Notes: a model not told the origin generated them from the letters alone. A stretch of DNA of 64,000 bases from Aliiroseovarius subalbicans (GCF_022678625.1 NZ_JALBYQ010000001.1:682001-746000), one strand, 5' to 3'; shown: positions 41,148 through 50,496, counted from the stretch's first letter. Made by a program: numbers and translations.

Positions 41148-41176
41148 TTGACGCCCCCTGCCCCCAACCATAAGGT
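41148..41176 (+). promoter_or_regulatory. Probable promoter of the ilvBH attenuator leader
   Basis: TTGACG (41148-41153), 17 bases, then TAAGGT (41171-41176). A start about 41183 would leave room for the Shine-Dalgarno (41191) and leader ORF (41205). Confidence 0.5.
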
Positions 41177-41204
41177 CGCCCGCATGTATGAAGGAGCCTT
41201 CGGG

Positions 41205-41252
41205 ATGCACAGCATTCTAGTAGTCGTGGACGATTGGCGCATGGGCCGGTAA
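41205..41252 (+). CDS. ilv attenuator leader peptide
   Basis: A 15-codon reading frame encoding MHSILVVVDDWRMGR. Codons 4-8 are Ile-Leu-Val-Val-Val, the amino acids made by the downstream pathway. AAGGAG (41191-41196) sits 8 bases before the ATG, so it is well designed for translation. Stalling at these codons when branched-chain aminoacyl-tRNA is scarce would favour the antiterminator helix (41236-41245 with 41271-41280). It is too short for ordinary gene finding but is a clear regulatory ORF. Confidence 0.9.
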   Translation: MHSILVVVDDWRMGR

Positions 41253-41304
41253 CGGTTTCCCAGAGGATACCCCATGCGCCCCCGATGACCTCGGGGGCTT
41301 TTTT
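41236..41304 (+). promoter_or_regulatory. Transcription attenuator of ilvBH
   Basis: GGCGCATGGG (41236-41245), inside the leader ORF, is perfectly complementary to CCCATGCGCC (41271-41280). The second segment overlaps the 5' arm of the terminator (41278-41298), so the two helices exclude one another. This is the classical arrangement of a translating-ribosome attenuator. Confidence 0.88.
41278..41304 (+). terminator. Attenuator terminator before ilvB
   Basis: GCCCCCGA (41278-41285) and TCGGGGGC (41291-41298) form an 8-bp stem with loop TGACC, followed by six T (41299-41304). It lies 30 bases before the ilvB start codon. Confidence 0.95.
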
Positions 41305-41334
41305 GTGAATAAGACGCGTGGAACGGAGAATAAG

Positions 41335-43089
41335 ATGACACGTCAGATGACCGGAGCGAAAATGGTGGTTCAGGCCCTGAAGGATCAGGGTGTGGACACG
41401 GTATTCGGATATCCGGGGGGCGCAGTCCTTCCGATCTATGACGAGATTTTCCAGCAAAATGACATTCGTCACATCCTGGTGCGTCACGAACAGGGCGCGG
41501 TGCACGCGGCCGAGGGCTATGCCCGGTCGACCGGCAAGCCTGGCGTGGCGCTGGTGACCTCGGGGCCTGGCGCCACCAACGCGGTGACCGGGTTGACCGA
41601 TGCGTTGCTGGATTCGATACCGATCGTGGTGCTGTCGGGCCAGGTTCCGACCTTCATGATCGGCACCGACGGGTTTCAAGAGGCCGACACGGTCGGCATC
41701 ACCCGCCCCTGCACCAAACACAACTGGCTGGTGCGAGAGACTGACAAGCTGGCCGATACGATCCACCAGGCGTTTCACGTCTCGACCTCGGGCCGTCCGG
41801 GGCCGACGCTGGTCGACATCCCGAAGGATGTGCAATTCGCCAACGGCACCTATGTGCCGCCGACCAAAGCCGCCACTGCGCATTACGCGCCACAGATGAA
41901 AGGCGACATGGAGGCGATCACCGACCTGGCCGAGCTGATCGAAACCGCGAAAAAGCCCGTGTTCTATACCGGTGGTGGCGTGATCAACTCCGGCCCCGCC
42001 GCCAGCCAACTTCTGCGCGAACTGGTCGAGGCCACCGGCTTTCCGATCACCTCGACCTTGATGGGACTGGGCGCCTACCCGGCGTCGGGCGACAAGTGGA
42101 TCGGCATGCTGGGCATGCACGGGCTCTATGAGGCCAACATGGCAATGCACGATTGCGATCTGATGATCTGCGTCGGCGCCCGCTTTGATGACCGCATCAC
42201 CGGACGGCTGGACGCATTCAGCCCCGGATCGACCAAGGTGCATATCGACATCGACCCCTCATCGGTGAACAAGGTGGTGCCCGTCGACCTGCCGATCATC
42301 GGCGACGTGGGCCATGTGTTGGAGGACCTCTTGCGCATTTGGAAAACGCGTGGACGCAAGACCGACAAGGCATCGGTGTCGGCCTGGTGGGACGAGATCA
42401 AGACATGGCAGGCGCGCGATTGTCTGGCCTATCAGGGGGACGACAAGGTGATCCAGCCGCAATATGCGATGGAACGGCTTGAGGCGCTGACCAAGGACAA
42501 GGACCGCTATGTCACCACCGAAGTGGGCCAGCACCAGATGTGGGCGGCGCAATTCCTGGGCTTCGAAGACCCCGGCCGTTGGATGACGTCAGGCGGGCTG
42601 GGCACGATGGGCTATGGCCTGCCGGCCAGCGTGGGCGTGCAGATGGCGCATCCCGACAGCCTGGTGGTGAATGTTGCGGGCGATGCGTCGTGGCTGATGA
42701 ACATGCAGGAAATGGGCACCGCGGTGCAATTCCGCCTGCCGGTGAAACAGTTTATCCTGAACAACGAACGCCTGGGCATGGTGCGCCAGTGGCAGGAGCT
42801 TCTGCATGGCGAGCGCTATAGCCATTCCTGGTCGGAAAGCCTGCCGGACTTCGTGAAGCTGGCCGAAGCGTTCGGCTGCAAGGGCCGGGTCGTGTCCGAC
42901 CCTGCCGAACTGGACGACGCCATTCAGGAAATGCTGGAGTATGACGGTCCGTTCATCCTGGACGTGCTGGTTGAGAAACACGCCAACTGCTTCCCGATGA
43001 TCCCGTCGGGGGAACCGCACAACAACATGCTGATGGGTGAGGCCGACACGCAAGGCGCGATCGGCTCATCCGGCGCGACGTTGGTATAA
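41335..43089 (+). CDS. ilvB: Acetolactate synthase large (catalytic) subunit
   Basis: Biosynthetic AHAS makes acetolactate or acetohydroxybutyrate, the first common step to valine, leucine and isoleucine. The 584-residue product has the ThDP/FAD-enzyme blocks FGYPGGAVLPIYDE, RHEQGAVHAAEGYARSTGK with the catalytic Glu, TSGPGATNAVTGL, and the C-terminal ThDP motif NVAGDASWLMN. Start at 41335 follows CGGAG. It is the first gene of ilvBH and is controlled by the attenuator just upstream. It feeds no other ilv gene in the window. Confidence 0.97.
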   Translation: MTRQMTGAKMVVQALKDQGVDTVFGYPGGAVLPIYDEIFQQNDIRHILVRHEQGAVHAAEGYARSTGKPGVALVTSGPGATNAVTGLTDALLDSIPIVVLSGQVPTFMIGTDGFQEADTVGITRPCTKHNWLVRETDKLADTIHQAFHVSTSGRPGPTLVDIPKDVQFANGTYVPPTKAATAHYAPQMKGDMEAITDLAELIETAKKPVFYTGGGVINSGPAASQLLRELVEATGFPITSTLMGLGAYPASGDKWIGMLGMHGLYEANMAMHDCDLMICVGARFDDRITGRLDAFSPGSTKVHIDIDPSSVNKVVPVDLPIIGDVGHVLEDLLRIWKTRGRKTDKASVSAWWDEIKTWQARDCLAYQGDDKVIQPQYAMERLEALTKDKDRYVTTEVGQHQMWAAQFLGFEDPGRWMTSGGLGTMGYGLPASVGVQMAHPDSLVVNVAGDASWLMNMQEMGTAVQFRLPVKQFILNNERLGMVRQWQELLHGERYSHSWSESLPDFVKLAEAFGCKGRVVSDPAELDDAIQEMLEYDGPFILDVLVEKHANCFPMIPSGEPHNNMLMGEADTQGAIGSSGATLV

Positions 43090-43102
43090 GGAGGGTCTGC
43101 AA

Positions 43103-43666
43103 ATGTCTGCTTTGAACCTAAAAAAGGGCTCTTCCCGCAAGTCGGCCTATGACCTTCGTGATCCCAATTCCGAAGTGATCGAAACCCACACCATCGCCTG
43201 CGTGGTGGACAACGAAGCCGGTGTTCTGGCCCGTGTGATCGGGCTGTTCTCGGGTCGTGGCTACAACATCGACAGCCTGACCGTGGCCGAGATTGACCAT
43301 TTGGGTCACCGCTCGCGCATCACCATCGTCACCACCGGCACGCCCGCCGTGATCGAACAGATCAAGGCGCAGCTGGGGCGGATCGTGCCGGTGCACGAGG
43401 TGCACGACCTGACGGTCGAAGGGCGCACGGTGGAACGGGAACTGGCGCTGTTCAAAGTTGCCGGCACCGGCGACAAGCGGGTGGAAGCGCTGCGCCTGGC
43501 GGACATTTTCCGCGCCAATGTAGTCGATTCGACACTGGAAAGCTTCGTGTTCGAAATTACCGGCACGCCGGAGAAAATCGAAGCCTTTGCCGAACTGATG
43601 CGCCCCTTGGGTTTGGTCGAAGTCGCTCGCACCGGCGTCGCTGCCCTTTCGCGTGGTGAAAGCTGA
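43103..43666 (+). CDS. ilvH: Acetolactate synthase small (regulatory) subunit
   Basis: The small subunit activates the catalytic subunit and confers valine feedback inhibition. The 187-residue product contains an N-terminal ACT domain (TIACVVDNEAGVLARVIGLF, RGYNIDSLTVAEID) and the C-terminal regulatory domain. AAGGAGG precedes the ATG by about 9 bases and the gap to ilvB is 13 bases, so the pair is cotranscribed and made in fixed ratio. Confidence 0.96.
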   Translation: MSALNLKKGSSRKSAYDLRDPNSEVIETHTIACVVDNEAGVLARVIGLFSGRGYNIDSLTVAEIDHLGHRSRITIVTTGTPAVIEQIKAQLGRIVPVHEVHDLTVEGRTVERELALFKVAGTGDKRVEALRLADIFRANVVDSTLESFVFEITGTPEKIEAFAELMRPLGLVEVARTGVAALSRGES

Positions 43667-43672
43667 CGCGTG

Positions 43673-43699
43673 GCGTGCCGGTTAGCCCGGCGCGCGCAT
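43673..43699 (+). terminator. Probable terminator after ilvH
   Basis: GCGTGCCGG (43673-43681) can pair with CCGGCGCGC (43687-43695), one G-T pair, 5-base loop, followed only by GCATTTCC. A weak intrinsic terminator or 3'-end stabiliser. Confidence 0.4.
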
Positions 43700-43750
43700 T
43701 TCCAACCCGGCAGGTTTCGCCAGCCCTGGTATCTGTTGCGAGAGTAAGGC

Positions 43751-44035
43751 TCAGGCCACCACGCGCAGTTGGCGGGCTTCAACCTCGCCATGATAGGCAG
43801 CCAGAACAGCCTTGGGGTCCGCGTGGGTGCGTCCCGGCTGCACCATCTGAATGACTACAACATAACGCACCTTGTCACGCATCTCAGAGGCGAAGGTGAT
43901 CTGGTCCCCACATCCCAGCCCGGCCCTGTCCGGCGCCGCAATCTCGGGACCAATGAAGGCCAATGGGCCTTGATCTTCACACCACACCAACCCGACTTTC
44001 TTGTCAGGGTTGTACCAAAGAACAATTCCGATCAC
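43751..44035 (-). CDS. Small protein resembling a degenerate cold-shock domain
   Basis: A 94-residue protein, read from the GTG at 44035: the sequence (V/M)IGIVLWYNPDKKVGLVWCEDQGP resembles the first strands of a cold-shock domain (VKWFNPxKGFGFI) but lacks the aromatic RNP motif. It might be an OB-fold relative. The GTG is preferred over an ATG at 44209 because GGAG lies exactly 7 bases upstream and a TAAAAT -10 box (44064-44069) with TTGTTG 17 bases before it would place the mRNA start about 20 bases upstream. The longer frame would include the promoter. Confidence 0.7.
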   Translation of the reverse strand: MIGIVLWYNPDKKVGLVWCEDQGPLAFIGPEIAAPDRAGLGCGDQITFASEMRDKVRYVVVIQMVQPGRTHADPKAVLAAYHGEVEARQLRVVA

Positions 44036-44063
44036 GCCACGTCTCCATTCTGCTCGTGGGTCG

Positions 44064-44092
44064 ATTTTAGATGGGTTACGCTGCGGCAACAA
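44064..44092 (-). promoter_or_regulatory. Promoter of the cold-shock-like gene
   Basis: On the minus strand TTGTTG (44087-44092), 17 bases, TAAAAT (44064-44069). A start near 44057 gives a short leader containing the GGAG of the GTG start at 44035. Confidence 0.5.
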
Positions 44093-44268
44093 AAGCTTTT
44101 TCAGCGCCGATCCGGTGCCAGTTCGCGTCAAAGCAGGACTAAACTGACGCCATTGCGCGTCAATTCGCGATTTCTCAGGGTATACTCGTGAAAAAACCGA
44201 ACGTTGCATCGCGACGCATTCTCAACACCTCTGATTGATTCGACTCGGTGCCGCCAGCGTCAGCACAG

Positions 44269-44293
44269 AAAAAGGGGTGCCCGAAGACACCCC
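44269..44293 (-). terminator. Terminator of nrdJ
   Basis: On the minus strand GGGGTG (44288-44293) pairs with CACCCC (44274-44279) around TCTTCGGG and is followed by five T (44269-44273). It lies about 130 bases beyond the nrdJ stop. The rest of the 387-base stretch 44036-44422 is otherwise the upstream region of the cold-shock-like gene and no further gene was seen. Confidence 0.8.
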
Positions 44294-44422
44294 AGTTTCG
44301 CTGATAAGGCTCATTTTTACGTACCGCCCGGTATTCTGCCTGCGGCCTTATCCGCGTCAGGGGCGAGCGCACCCGCCCCGTGCGAGAGTGGGAGGGCGCA
44401 AAGTCCGCCCCACCCTGTTCGT

Positions 44423-47400
44423 TTAGCTACACCCGGACGTCCCGCCGCAGGTGTTGCATTTCATGCAGGTGCCGTTGCGCACCAGCGTGTAGTTGCCGCA
44501 TTCGCCGCAGGGGTCACCTTCGTAGCCCTGCATCTTGGCCTTGGTGCGTGCGTCCAGCCCGTTGCTGCTGACGGTTCCCGTGGAGATCTCGGTTTCCGAC
44601 ACCACCGTCGTGGTCGCCATCATCTCGGCCGTTTCAGGCACCAGCGTCTGTAGCGCGCCAACCGGGTCGGACGCGTCCAGCGCCACTGCGCCCACATCCA
44701 TGCCGCCCTGCAACACCACCAGTTCCTGCGGCAGTCGCTTGCGCAAGTAGCCGGTCGAGCTGATCTGTTTCAGCACTTCCAGCGACTTCGACGCAGCGGT
44801 TTCGGTCATTTCCGAGATGTTCGACACGCCTTCGTCCTGCCCGGCACCCAGATCGTCAAAGGCCGCGCCTTCAGGTTTCACATGGGCCAGGTCGGTGCGG
44901 TCCAGATAGCTGACCGCAAGTTCACGGAAGATATAGTCAAGGATCGACGTTGCATTTTTGATGCTGTCGTTGCCTTGAACCATGCCGGCCGGTTCGAACT
45001 TGGTGAAGGTGAAGGCGTCGACAAACTCCTCAAGCGGCACGCCATACTGAAGCCCGACGGACACGGCGATGGCGAAGTTGTTCATCATCGCCCGGAAACC
45101 CGCGCCTTCCTTGTGCATGTCGATGAAGATCTCGCCCAGTTGGCCACCTTCGTATTCGCCAGTGCGCAGATAGACCTTGTGACCGCCGACGATCGCCTTT
45201 TGGGTATAACCCTTACGGCGCTCCGGCAGTTTCTCACGACCGCGCGCAACTTCCTTGATGACCACCTTTTCGATGATCTTCTCGGCCAGGGTCACCGCCT
45301 TTTCATGCGGCGTTCCGGTGGCCAGGATCTCTTCGGCTTCCTCGTCGTCTTCGACCAGGGCGGCGGCCAGCGGCTGGCTCAGCTTGGAGCCGTCGCGATA
45401 CAGCGCGTTCGCCTTGATCCCCATCTGCCAGCTGCGCTCATACGCGGCCTGGCAATCTTCGATTGACGCGTCATTCGGCATGTTGATCGTCTTAGAGATC
45501 GCACCGGATATGAAGCTCTGTGCGGCCGCCATCATGTCGATATGGCTGTTGACGGACAGGAACCGCGTGCCCTTCTTGCCGCAGGGATTGGCGCAGTCGA
45601 AGATGTGGTAATGTTCTTCGCGCAGGAACGGCGCACCCTCCAACGTCATCGAGCCCAGAACGTGGTCGTTCGCCGCGTCGATGTCCTGACGGGTGAAGCC
45701 CAGGTGGCGCAGCAGGTTGAACTCGGGATCGTTCAGCTTGTCAGCCGGAATGCCCAGCACGTTGGTGCAGAATTCTTCCCCCAGGGTCCACTGGTTGAAC
45801 ACGAACCGGATGTCGAAGGCCGAAGGCAGCGCCGCTTCGATCTTGTCGATCTCATTCTGGCCAAAGCCATGGCCGATCAGCGTGGTGTGGTTGATGGCGG
45901 GCGCGTTGCCCATGGTGCCATGCCCCACCGCATAGGCGATGACCTCTTCGATCTGGGCGGAGTTGTAGCCCAGTTTCTCAAGCGCGGCCGGGACCGAGCG
46001 GTTGATGATCTTGAAATACCCACCACCGGCCAGCTTCTTGAACTTCACCAGGGCAAAGTCCGGCTCGATGCCCGTCGTGTCGCAATCCATCACCAGACCG
46101 ATCGTGCCGGTGGGGGCGATCACGCTGACCTGCGCGTTGCGGTAGCCATTCTTCTCACCAAGCGCCAAGGCCTCGTCCCAGGCGCCCATGGCCAGATCGA
46201 CCAGCTTGGGGTCGGGGCAATGGGCATGGTCCAAGGCGACCGGCTTGATGTCCAGCGCGTCATAGCCATCCGTCGCGCCATAGGCAGCGGTGCGGTGGTT
46301 GCGAATGACGCGCAGCATGTGGTCTTTGTTGCGCTCGTGGCTCGGGAACGCCCCCAGCTCACCGGCCATTTCGGCCGAAGTCGCATAGGACACACCCGTC
46401 ATGATCGCGGTCAGGGCACCGGCAAGGGCGCGGCCCTCATCGCTGTCATACCCCAGCCCCATGTTCATCAAGAGCCCGCCGATGTTGGCATAGCCAAGAC
46501 CCAGGGTGCGGAAGTCATACGACAGCTGCGCGATTTCCTTTGACGGGAACTGCGCCATCATCACGCTGATTTCCAGCGTCACGGTCCACAGACGGGTGGC
46601 GTGCATGTAATCTTCGGCCTGGAATTCACCATCCTTCAGAAAGGTCAGCAGGTTCAACGAGGCCAGGTTGCAGGCGGTGTCGTCCAGGAACATGTATTCC
46701 GAACACGGGTTCGAGCCGCGGATCTCACCATCTTCCGGGCAGGTGTGCCAGGCGTTGACCGTGTCGTGATACTGGATGCCGGGATCGGCACAGGACCAGG
46801 CGGCGTGGCCGATCTGTTCCCACAGGTCGCGCGCTTTGATGGTCTTGGCGACGCTGCCATCGGTGCGGCGGATCAGCTCCCAATCCGCGTCGTCCTTAAC
46901 GGCCTTCAGGTAAGCATCGGTGACGCGGACCGAGTTGTTCGAGTTCTGGCCCGACACGGTGGCATAGGCCTCGCTATCCCAGTCGGTGTCATAGGTCGGG
47001 AATTCGATCGAGGCATAGCCCTGCTTGGCATAATCCAGCACGCGCTTCACGTAAGCCTCGGGGATCGCAACCTTTTTCGCGGCACGAATGGCGCCTTTCA
47101 GCGTGTCGTTCACCTTGGGGTCAGTGGCATCCGCTTCGGCGCCATCCCAGGCGCGGATCGCGGCGAAAATCTCGTTCAGATGCGCTTCGTGCATCTTCGA
47201 CCCGGCCACCAGGCTCGCGACCTTCTGCTCTTCCTTGACCTTCCAGTTGATGTATTCTTCCACATCCGGGTGGTCAGCATCGACGATGACCATCTTGGCC
47301 GCGCGGCGCGTGGTGCCGCCCGACTTGATCGCGCCGGCTGCCCGGTCCCCGATTTTAAGGAAGCCCATCAAGCCCGACGATTTGCCGCCGCCCGACAGTT

Positions 47401-48130
47401 TTTCGTCTGCAGCGCGCAGGGACGAAAAGTTCGTGCCGGTCCCAGAGCCGTATTTGAACAGGCGGGCTTCGCGTACCCACAGGTCCATGATGCCGCCGTC
47501 TCCGACCAGATCGTCACCCACGGATTGGATGAAACAGGCATGCGGCTGCGGATGCTCATAGGCCGAGGTTGAACGAGTCAGCTCACCAGTGATGTGGTCG
47601 ACATAATAATGCCCCTGCCCCGGACCATCGATGCCGTACGCCCAGTGCAGACCGGTGTTGAACCACTGCGGGCTGTTGGGCGCGGCGCGTTGGCTGGCCA
47701 GCATGTGGCGCATTTCGTCAAAATAGGCGCGTGCGTCGTCCTCGGAGGTGAAATAGCCACCTTTCCAACCCCAGTAGCACCAGGCGCCTGCCAGACGGTC
47801 GAACACCTGCTTGGCGGAGGTTTCACCTCCAAAGCGCTCCTCTTCCGGCAGCGCCTCCAGCGCGGCCTCATCAGGCACCGAGCGCCACAGGAAATCCGGA
47901 ACGCCGTCTTCCTTAACCGTCTTCAGGGCCGCGGGCACGCCGGCCTTGCGGAAATATTTTTGCGCGATGACGTCCGAGGCAACCTGGCTCCAGCCAGACG
48001 GGATTTCGCAATTGTCGAGCTTGAAGACGATCGTGCCGTCGGGGTTGCGGATTTCCGACATGGTCGTCGTGAAATCCAGCTCTGCATATGCGTCCTTGCC
48101 TGCCTTGGTAAACTTGCGTTCAATCTTCAT
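44423..48130 (-). CDS. nrdJ: Adenosylcobalamin-dependent ribonucleoside-diphosphate reductase (class II)
   Basis: NrdJ reduces ribonucleotides to deoxyribonucleotides with a radical made from coenzyme B12, independent of oxygen. The 1235-residue product is the long alphaproteobacterial form: [12 protein letters not shown], the active-site Cys region [34 protein letters not shown], the [23 protein letters not shown] stretch, and a C-terminal zinc ribbon ([23 protein letters not shown]). It has its own promoter region with an NrdR box and a terminator 130 bases past the stop. No cobalamin riboswitch was recognised upstream. cobA, in the same window, supplies a corrin precursor. Confidence 0.97.
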   Translation of the reverse strand: MKIERKFTKAGKDAYAELDFTTTMSEIRNPDGTIVFKLDNCEIPSGWSQVASDVIAQKYFRKAGVPAALKTVKEDGVPDFLWRSVPDEAALEALPEEERFGGETSAKQVFDRLAGAWCYWGWKGGYFTSEDDARAYFDEMRHMLASQRAAPNSPQWFNTGLHWAYGIDGPGQGHYYVDHITGELTRSTSAYEHPQPHACFIQSVGDDLVGDGGIMDLWVREARLFKYGSGTGTNFSSLRAADEKLSGGGKSSGLMGFLKIGDRAAGAIKSGGTTRRAAKMVIVDADHPDVEEYINWKVKEEQKVASLVAGSKMHEAHLNEIFAAIRAWDGAEADATDPKVNDTLKGAIRAAKKVAIPEAYVKRVLDYAKQGYASIEFPTYDTDWDSEAYATVSGQNSNNSVRVTDAYLKAVKDDADWELIRRTDGSVAKTIKARDLWEQIGHAAWSCADPGIQYHDTVNAWHTCPEDGEIRGSNPCSEYMFLDDTACNLASLNLLTFLKDGEFQAEDYMHATRLWTVTLEISVMMAQFPSKEIAQLSYDFRTLGLGYANIGGLLMNMGLGYDSDEGRALAGALTAIMTGVSYATSAEMAGELGAFPSHERNKDHMLRVIRNHRTAAYGATDGYDALDIKPVALDHAHCPDPKLVDLAMGAWDEALALGEKNGYRNAQVSVIAPTGTIGLVMDCDTTGIEPDFALVKFKKLAGGGYFKIINRSVPAALEKLGYNSAQIEEVIAYAVGHGTMGNAPAINHTTLIGHGFGQNEIDKIEAALPSAFDIRFVFNQWTLGEEFCTNVLGIPADKLNDPEFNLLRHLGFTRQDIDAANDHVLGSMTLEGAPFLREEHYHIFDCANPCGKKGTRFLSVNSHIDMMAAAQSFISGAISKTINMPNDASIEDCQAAYERSWQMGIKANALYRDGSKLSQPLAAALVEDDEEAEEILATGTPHEKAVTLAEKIIEKVVIKEVARGREKLPERRKGYTQKAIVGGHKVYLRTGEYEGGQLGEIFIDMHKEGAGFRAMMNNFAIAVSVGLQYGVPLEEFVDAFTFTKFEPAGMVQGNDSIKNATSILDYIFRELAVSYLDRTDLAHVKPEGAAFDDLGAGQDEGVSNISEMTETAASKSLEVLKQISSTGYLRKRLPQELVVLQGGMDVGAVALDASDPVGALQTLVPETAEMMATTTVVSETEISTGTVSSNGLDARTKAKMQGYEGDPCGECGNYTLVRNGTCMKCNTCGGTSGCS

Positions 48131-48323
48131 TGTGCCCCATCAGTCCTTCGTGCGCTACGGCGGCCACGTCGTTGCGCGGTCCCACCTTCTCAAAAATGTC
48201 ACGCCGATCTTAAACCTGAGAGGTCAAAAAAGCCCCGCCCCGGAGACACGGCAACCCGTTCCACCGGTGAACTGCACGCCCTGGTGCAGACCTTTGTGCT
48301 TTTCTATCCCTCCCGATCCCCTG

Positions 48324-48339
48324 CCACTATATGTTGTGG
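48324..48339. promoter_or_regulatory. NrdR box upstream of nrdJ
   Basis: CCACTATATGTTGTGG matches 13 of 16 positions of the NrdR consensus (acaCwAtATaTwGtgt) and overlaps a TATAGT -10-like sequence. NrdR is the ATP-cone repressor of ribonucleotide reductase genes. A much weaker second site (8/16) lies one 31-bp pitch away at 48355-48370. The predicted mRNA leader is about 190 bases. Confidence 0.75.
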
Positions 48340-48382
48340 CTGCCCGACCGGCCCGCACAAACTGGCGTAGATACCCATAACA

Positions 48383-48428
48383 GGTCAACGCTTAAATTTG
48401 AGATATCCACCGGTTTTTTTCGTTGACC
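48383..48428. repeat. 8-bp inverted repeat flanking an AT-rich core
   Basis: GGTCAACG (48383-48390) and CGTTGACC (48421-48428) are perfect inverse copies 30 bases apart. Each arm contains TTGAC, so they could be divergent -35 elements. The 519-base gap from the nrdJ start to the tRNA holds this, the NrdR box and nothing else recognisable. Confidence 0.4.
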
Positions 48429-48649
48429 GGACGGGCAGTTTCTGTGCCGCGCGGTTAACCAATTGATTCATCCACAGCCAGGATATCTGATTTTCGCAAT
48501 GTCCCGGCAGGCTTACGTGCAGCGCCTCAGAAATTGCCTGAACCGCCCTGTGGACAAGTGCTAACGCAAGGGAGGGCAATAACCTTTGACGGGATAATCA
48601 ATCATGTATTCGCCTCATGCGGGCAAACTATCGAGTCATGAAAAGAAAG

Positions 48650-48726
48650 TGGTCGGGACGGCAAGATTCGAACTTGCGACCTACGGTACCCAAAACCGTC
48701 GCGCTACCAGGCTGCGCTACGCCCCG
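48650..48726 (-). tRNA. tRNA-Pro (anticodon TGG)
   Basis: Read on the minus strand, 77 bases with a 7-bp acceptor stem (CGGGGCG/CGTCCCG), discriminator A and an encoded CCA (48650-48652). The anticodon arm ACGGT-TTTGGGT-ACCGT carries TGG, and the T-arm contains GTTCGAATC. This tRNA reads CCN proline codons. It is isolated, with TATTCA and TTTCCT upstream as a possible promoter and a T-rich stretch downstream. Confidence 0.97.
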
Positions 48727-48767
48727 AACTGCGCCTGAATACGCAAGCAATGGCGCGAAGGAAAGCC

Positions 48768-49241
48768 CTAATCGGTCGTGTCACAGGCCCAAAGCGCCAA
48801 ACTTTGATCGAAGGCTGGGTGGCGCAGCTCGCTCCCCACTGAAATTCGCATCGCAGCCGCCAAACCGCCCTTGATCTCCAAAACCGCCAGGATTCCGTCG
48901 CCGCCATCAATTGGGGTTAGATCGCCCGGGATCGCATTTTCATGCACATGTGCCACCTCCCCTTCGGGGGTGACGAACAACATGTCGAGCGGGATCAGTG
49001 TATTTTTCATCCAGAACGCGGGCTTGCCAGGGGTGTCATAGACAAACAGCATGCCCTGGCTGGCCGCCAGGCTGTCGCGGTGCATCAAACCGCGCGCGCG
49101 TTCACGTTCACTGTCCGCCAGTTCCACGGAAAAGCGCGCGCTGCCCCACGCGCCGCGCAGGTCCAGACGGTCAGGGGCACAATCAGCGGCGGTGGCAGGT
49201 CCGGCGCCAAGCGCCAGCAGCAAGACCGCCGCGCGGATCAT
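48768..49241 (-). CDS. DUF192 family exported protein
   Basis: A 157-residue protein with a signal peptide ([19 protein letters not shown]). The DUF192 core is intact: [44 protein letters not shown] and [13 protein letters not shown]. Function of the family is unknown; it is usually periplasmic or lipid-anchored. The start overlaps the stop of the cold-shock gene (ATGA at 49238-49241), so the pair is translationally coupled. Confidence 0.92.
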   Translation of the reverse strand: MIRAAVLLLALGAGPATAADCAPDRLDLRGAWGSARFSVELADSERERARGLMHRDSLAASQGMLFVYDTPGKPAFWMKNTLIPLDMLFVTPEGEVAHVHENAIPGDLTPIDGGDGILAVLEIKGGLAAAMRISVGSELRHPAFDQSLALWACDTTD

Positions 49242-49777
49242 GCGTCGTCGCTGTCGATAATGGCATCCCACGACGTGACAAGAACCGCCATCCGGCCGCG
49301 TTGACCGTCGCTGGAGCGCAGGCAGATCGCCTCGCCCGGCTGCAAATCGGCCAGTCCTGAGCGGCGCAGCACTTCGACGTGGATGAACACATCTTCCGGG
49401 TTGCCAAACACGTTGGCGAATCCAAAACCCTTGGCTTTGTCGAACCATTTCACGCGCGCCGGTTCCATTGGCCCGGCATCGCTCAGATCAACCGGCACCA
49501 TTTCGGCATCGTCAGCGGCATCAACCGCGCCCTCGGGCGGATCTATCGCCAGCACCTCGGTGGCCTGCATACCGCGTTCGGTTTCTTGAACTTCGATCTC
49601 GATCCCGGCACCATCGGCGACCGAGCTCTGCCCGAAATTGCGCAGCACATTTGCATGCAAAAGAATATCCGGCCCGCCGCTTTCTGCGACCACGAATCCG
49701 AATCCCTTTGTCGGGTCAAACCATTTGACTTGACCGCGCAGAACCATGCTTGCCTGCGAGCTTTCTTCCTGTGTCAT
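49238..49777 (-). CDS. Tandem cold-shock domain protein
   Basis: A 179-residue protein with two cold-shock domains: the first at about residues 12-78 (VKWFDPTKGFGFVV) and the second at about 108-172 (VKWFDKAKGFGFANV), joined by an acidic linker. Both retain the RNP1-type KGFGF aromatic patch, so it can bind single-stranded RNA or DNA at two sites. This double-CSD form is typical of Rhodobacterales and Rhizobiales. The ATG at 49777 is preceded by GGGGTG, part of a hairpin that could control translation. It heads an operon with the DUF192 gene. Confidence 0.93.
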   Translation of the reverse strand: MTQEESSQASMVLRGQVKWFDPTKGFGFVVAESGGPDILLHANVLRNFGQSSVADGAGIEIEVQETERGMQATEVLAIDPPEGAVDAADDAEMVPVDLSDAGPMEPARVKWFDKAKGFGFANVFGNPEDVFIHVEVLRRSGLADLQPGEAICLRSSDGQRGRMAVLVTSWDAIIDSDDA

Positions 49778-49786
49778 TCAAACACC

Positions 49787-49830
49787 CCAGTGTTCGCATC
49801 CCCAACCGCGTTTGTGTGCCAGAACACTGG
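49787..49830 (-). promoter_or_regulatory. Inverted repeat in the cold-shock gene leader, overlapping its ribosome site
   Basis: On the mRNA, CCAGTGTTC (49830-49822) and GAACACTGG (49795-49787) are perfect complements with a 26-base loop. The 3' arm runs into GGGGTG, the gene's only plausible Shine-Dalgarno, nine bases before the ATG. If transcribed it could act as a temperature-sensitive switch. A possible -35 (TTGCAC at about 49833) would start transcription inside the loop, so the alternative is a DNA operator. Confidence 0.4.
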
Positions 49831-49890
49831 TCTGTGCAAGGAGAAAACGCCTATCCTTTTCGGCAGGTTACCACTCACGCAACGTGAAAT

Positions 49891-50496
49891 TCACGGGTTC
49901 AGCCGGTCGATGCGCCACTCTCCATCGGTCGAATCGCGGTGCCAGCGAAAGCGATCATGCAGCCGAAAAGCGCCGTCGGCCCAGAACTCGATTTCGACCG
50001 GGCGAATGCGATATCCACCCCAAAACGGTGGGCGATTGGGGTTGGGGCCGTGCTCGGCAGTGACCTGCGCCACCTTCGCCATCAACGCACCGCGTGATGA
50101 CAAGGGCGTGCTTTGATGCGAGGCCCAAGCACCCAAGCGACTTTTCAACGAACGCGAGGCAAAATACTCATCTGCCGCCGCCCCCTCTTCTCGGGAAACA
50201 GTGCCGCGAACCCGGATTTGTCGCCGCAGGCTTTTCCAATGCATCACGAAGGCGGCCTTGCCGGCCTGTTCGATCTCCTGCGCTTTGGCCGACCCATAGT
50301 TGGTGTAGAACACGAAGGCATCGTCCTCGATGTCCTTCAACAGCACCATGCGCGCGTTTGGAAGCCCATCTGAATCCACCGTCGAAAGCGCCATCGCATT
50401 TGCGTCGTTGACCTCGGCCGCCTCGGCCTCGGCCAGCCACACACGGGCCAACTCGAACGGATCGTGCCCCGCGAATTTTCCAGATCTCTCGGACAT
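49891..50496 (-). CDS. pdxH: Pyridoxamine/pyridoxine 5'-phosphate oxidase
   Basis: PdxH uses FMN and oxygen to convert pyridoxine or pyridoxamine 5'-phosphate to pyridoxal 5'-phosphate. The 201-residue product has the FMN-binding [21 protein letters not shown] region, [17 protein letters not shown], the [12 protein letters not shown] block and the C-terminal ending RWRIDRLNP-like [17 protein letters not shown] precedes the ATG at 50496 by about 6 bases. It is divergent from fabI. Confidence 0.96.
   Translation of the reverse strand: MSERSGKFAGHDPFELARVWLAEAEAAEVNDANAMALSTVDSDGLPNARMVLLKDIEDDAFVFYTNYGSAKAQEIEQAGKAAFVMHWKSLRRQIRVRGTVSREEGAAADEYFASRSLKSRLGAWASHQSTPLSSRGALMAKVAQVTAEHGPNPNRPPFWGGYRIRPVEIEFWADGAFRLHDRFRWHRDSTDGEWRIDRLNP

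Noticed and set aside
41083-42243. 386-codon open frame on the minus strand opposite the ilv leader and ilvB
   Set aside because: It would run across the attenuator and half of ilvB; composition is that of an antisense frame.
48131-48320. Cobalamin riboswitch before nrdJ
   Set aside because: No B12-box-like sequence or multi-stem layout was recognised in the leader; an NrdR box explains regulation. A covariance search would be decisive.
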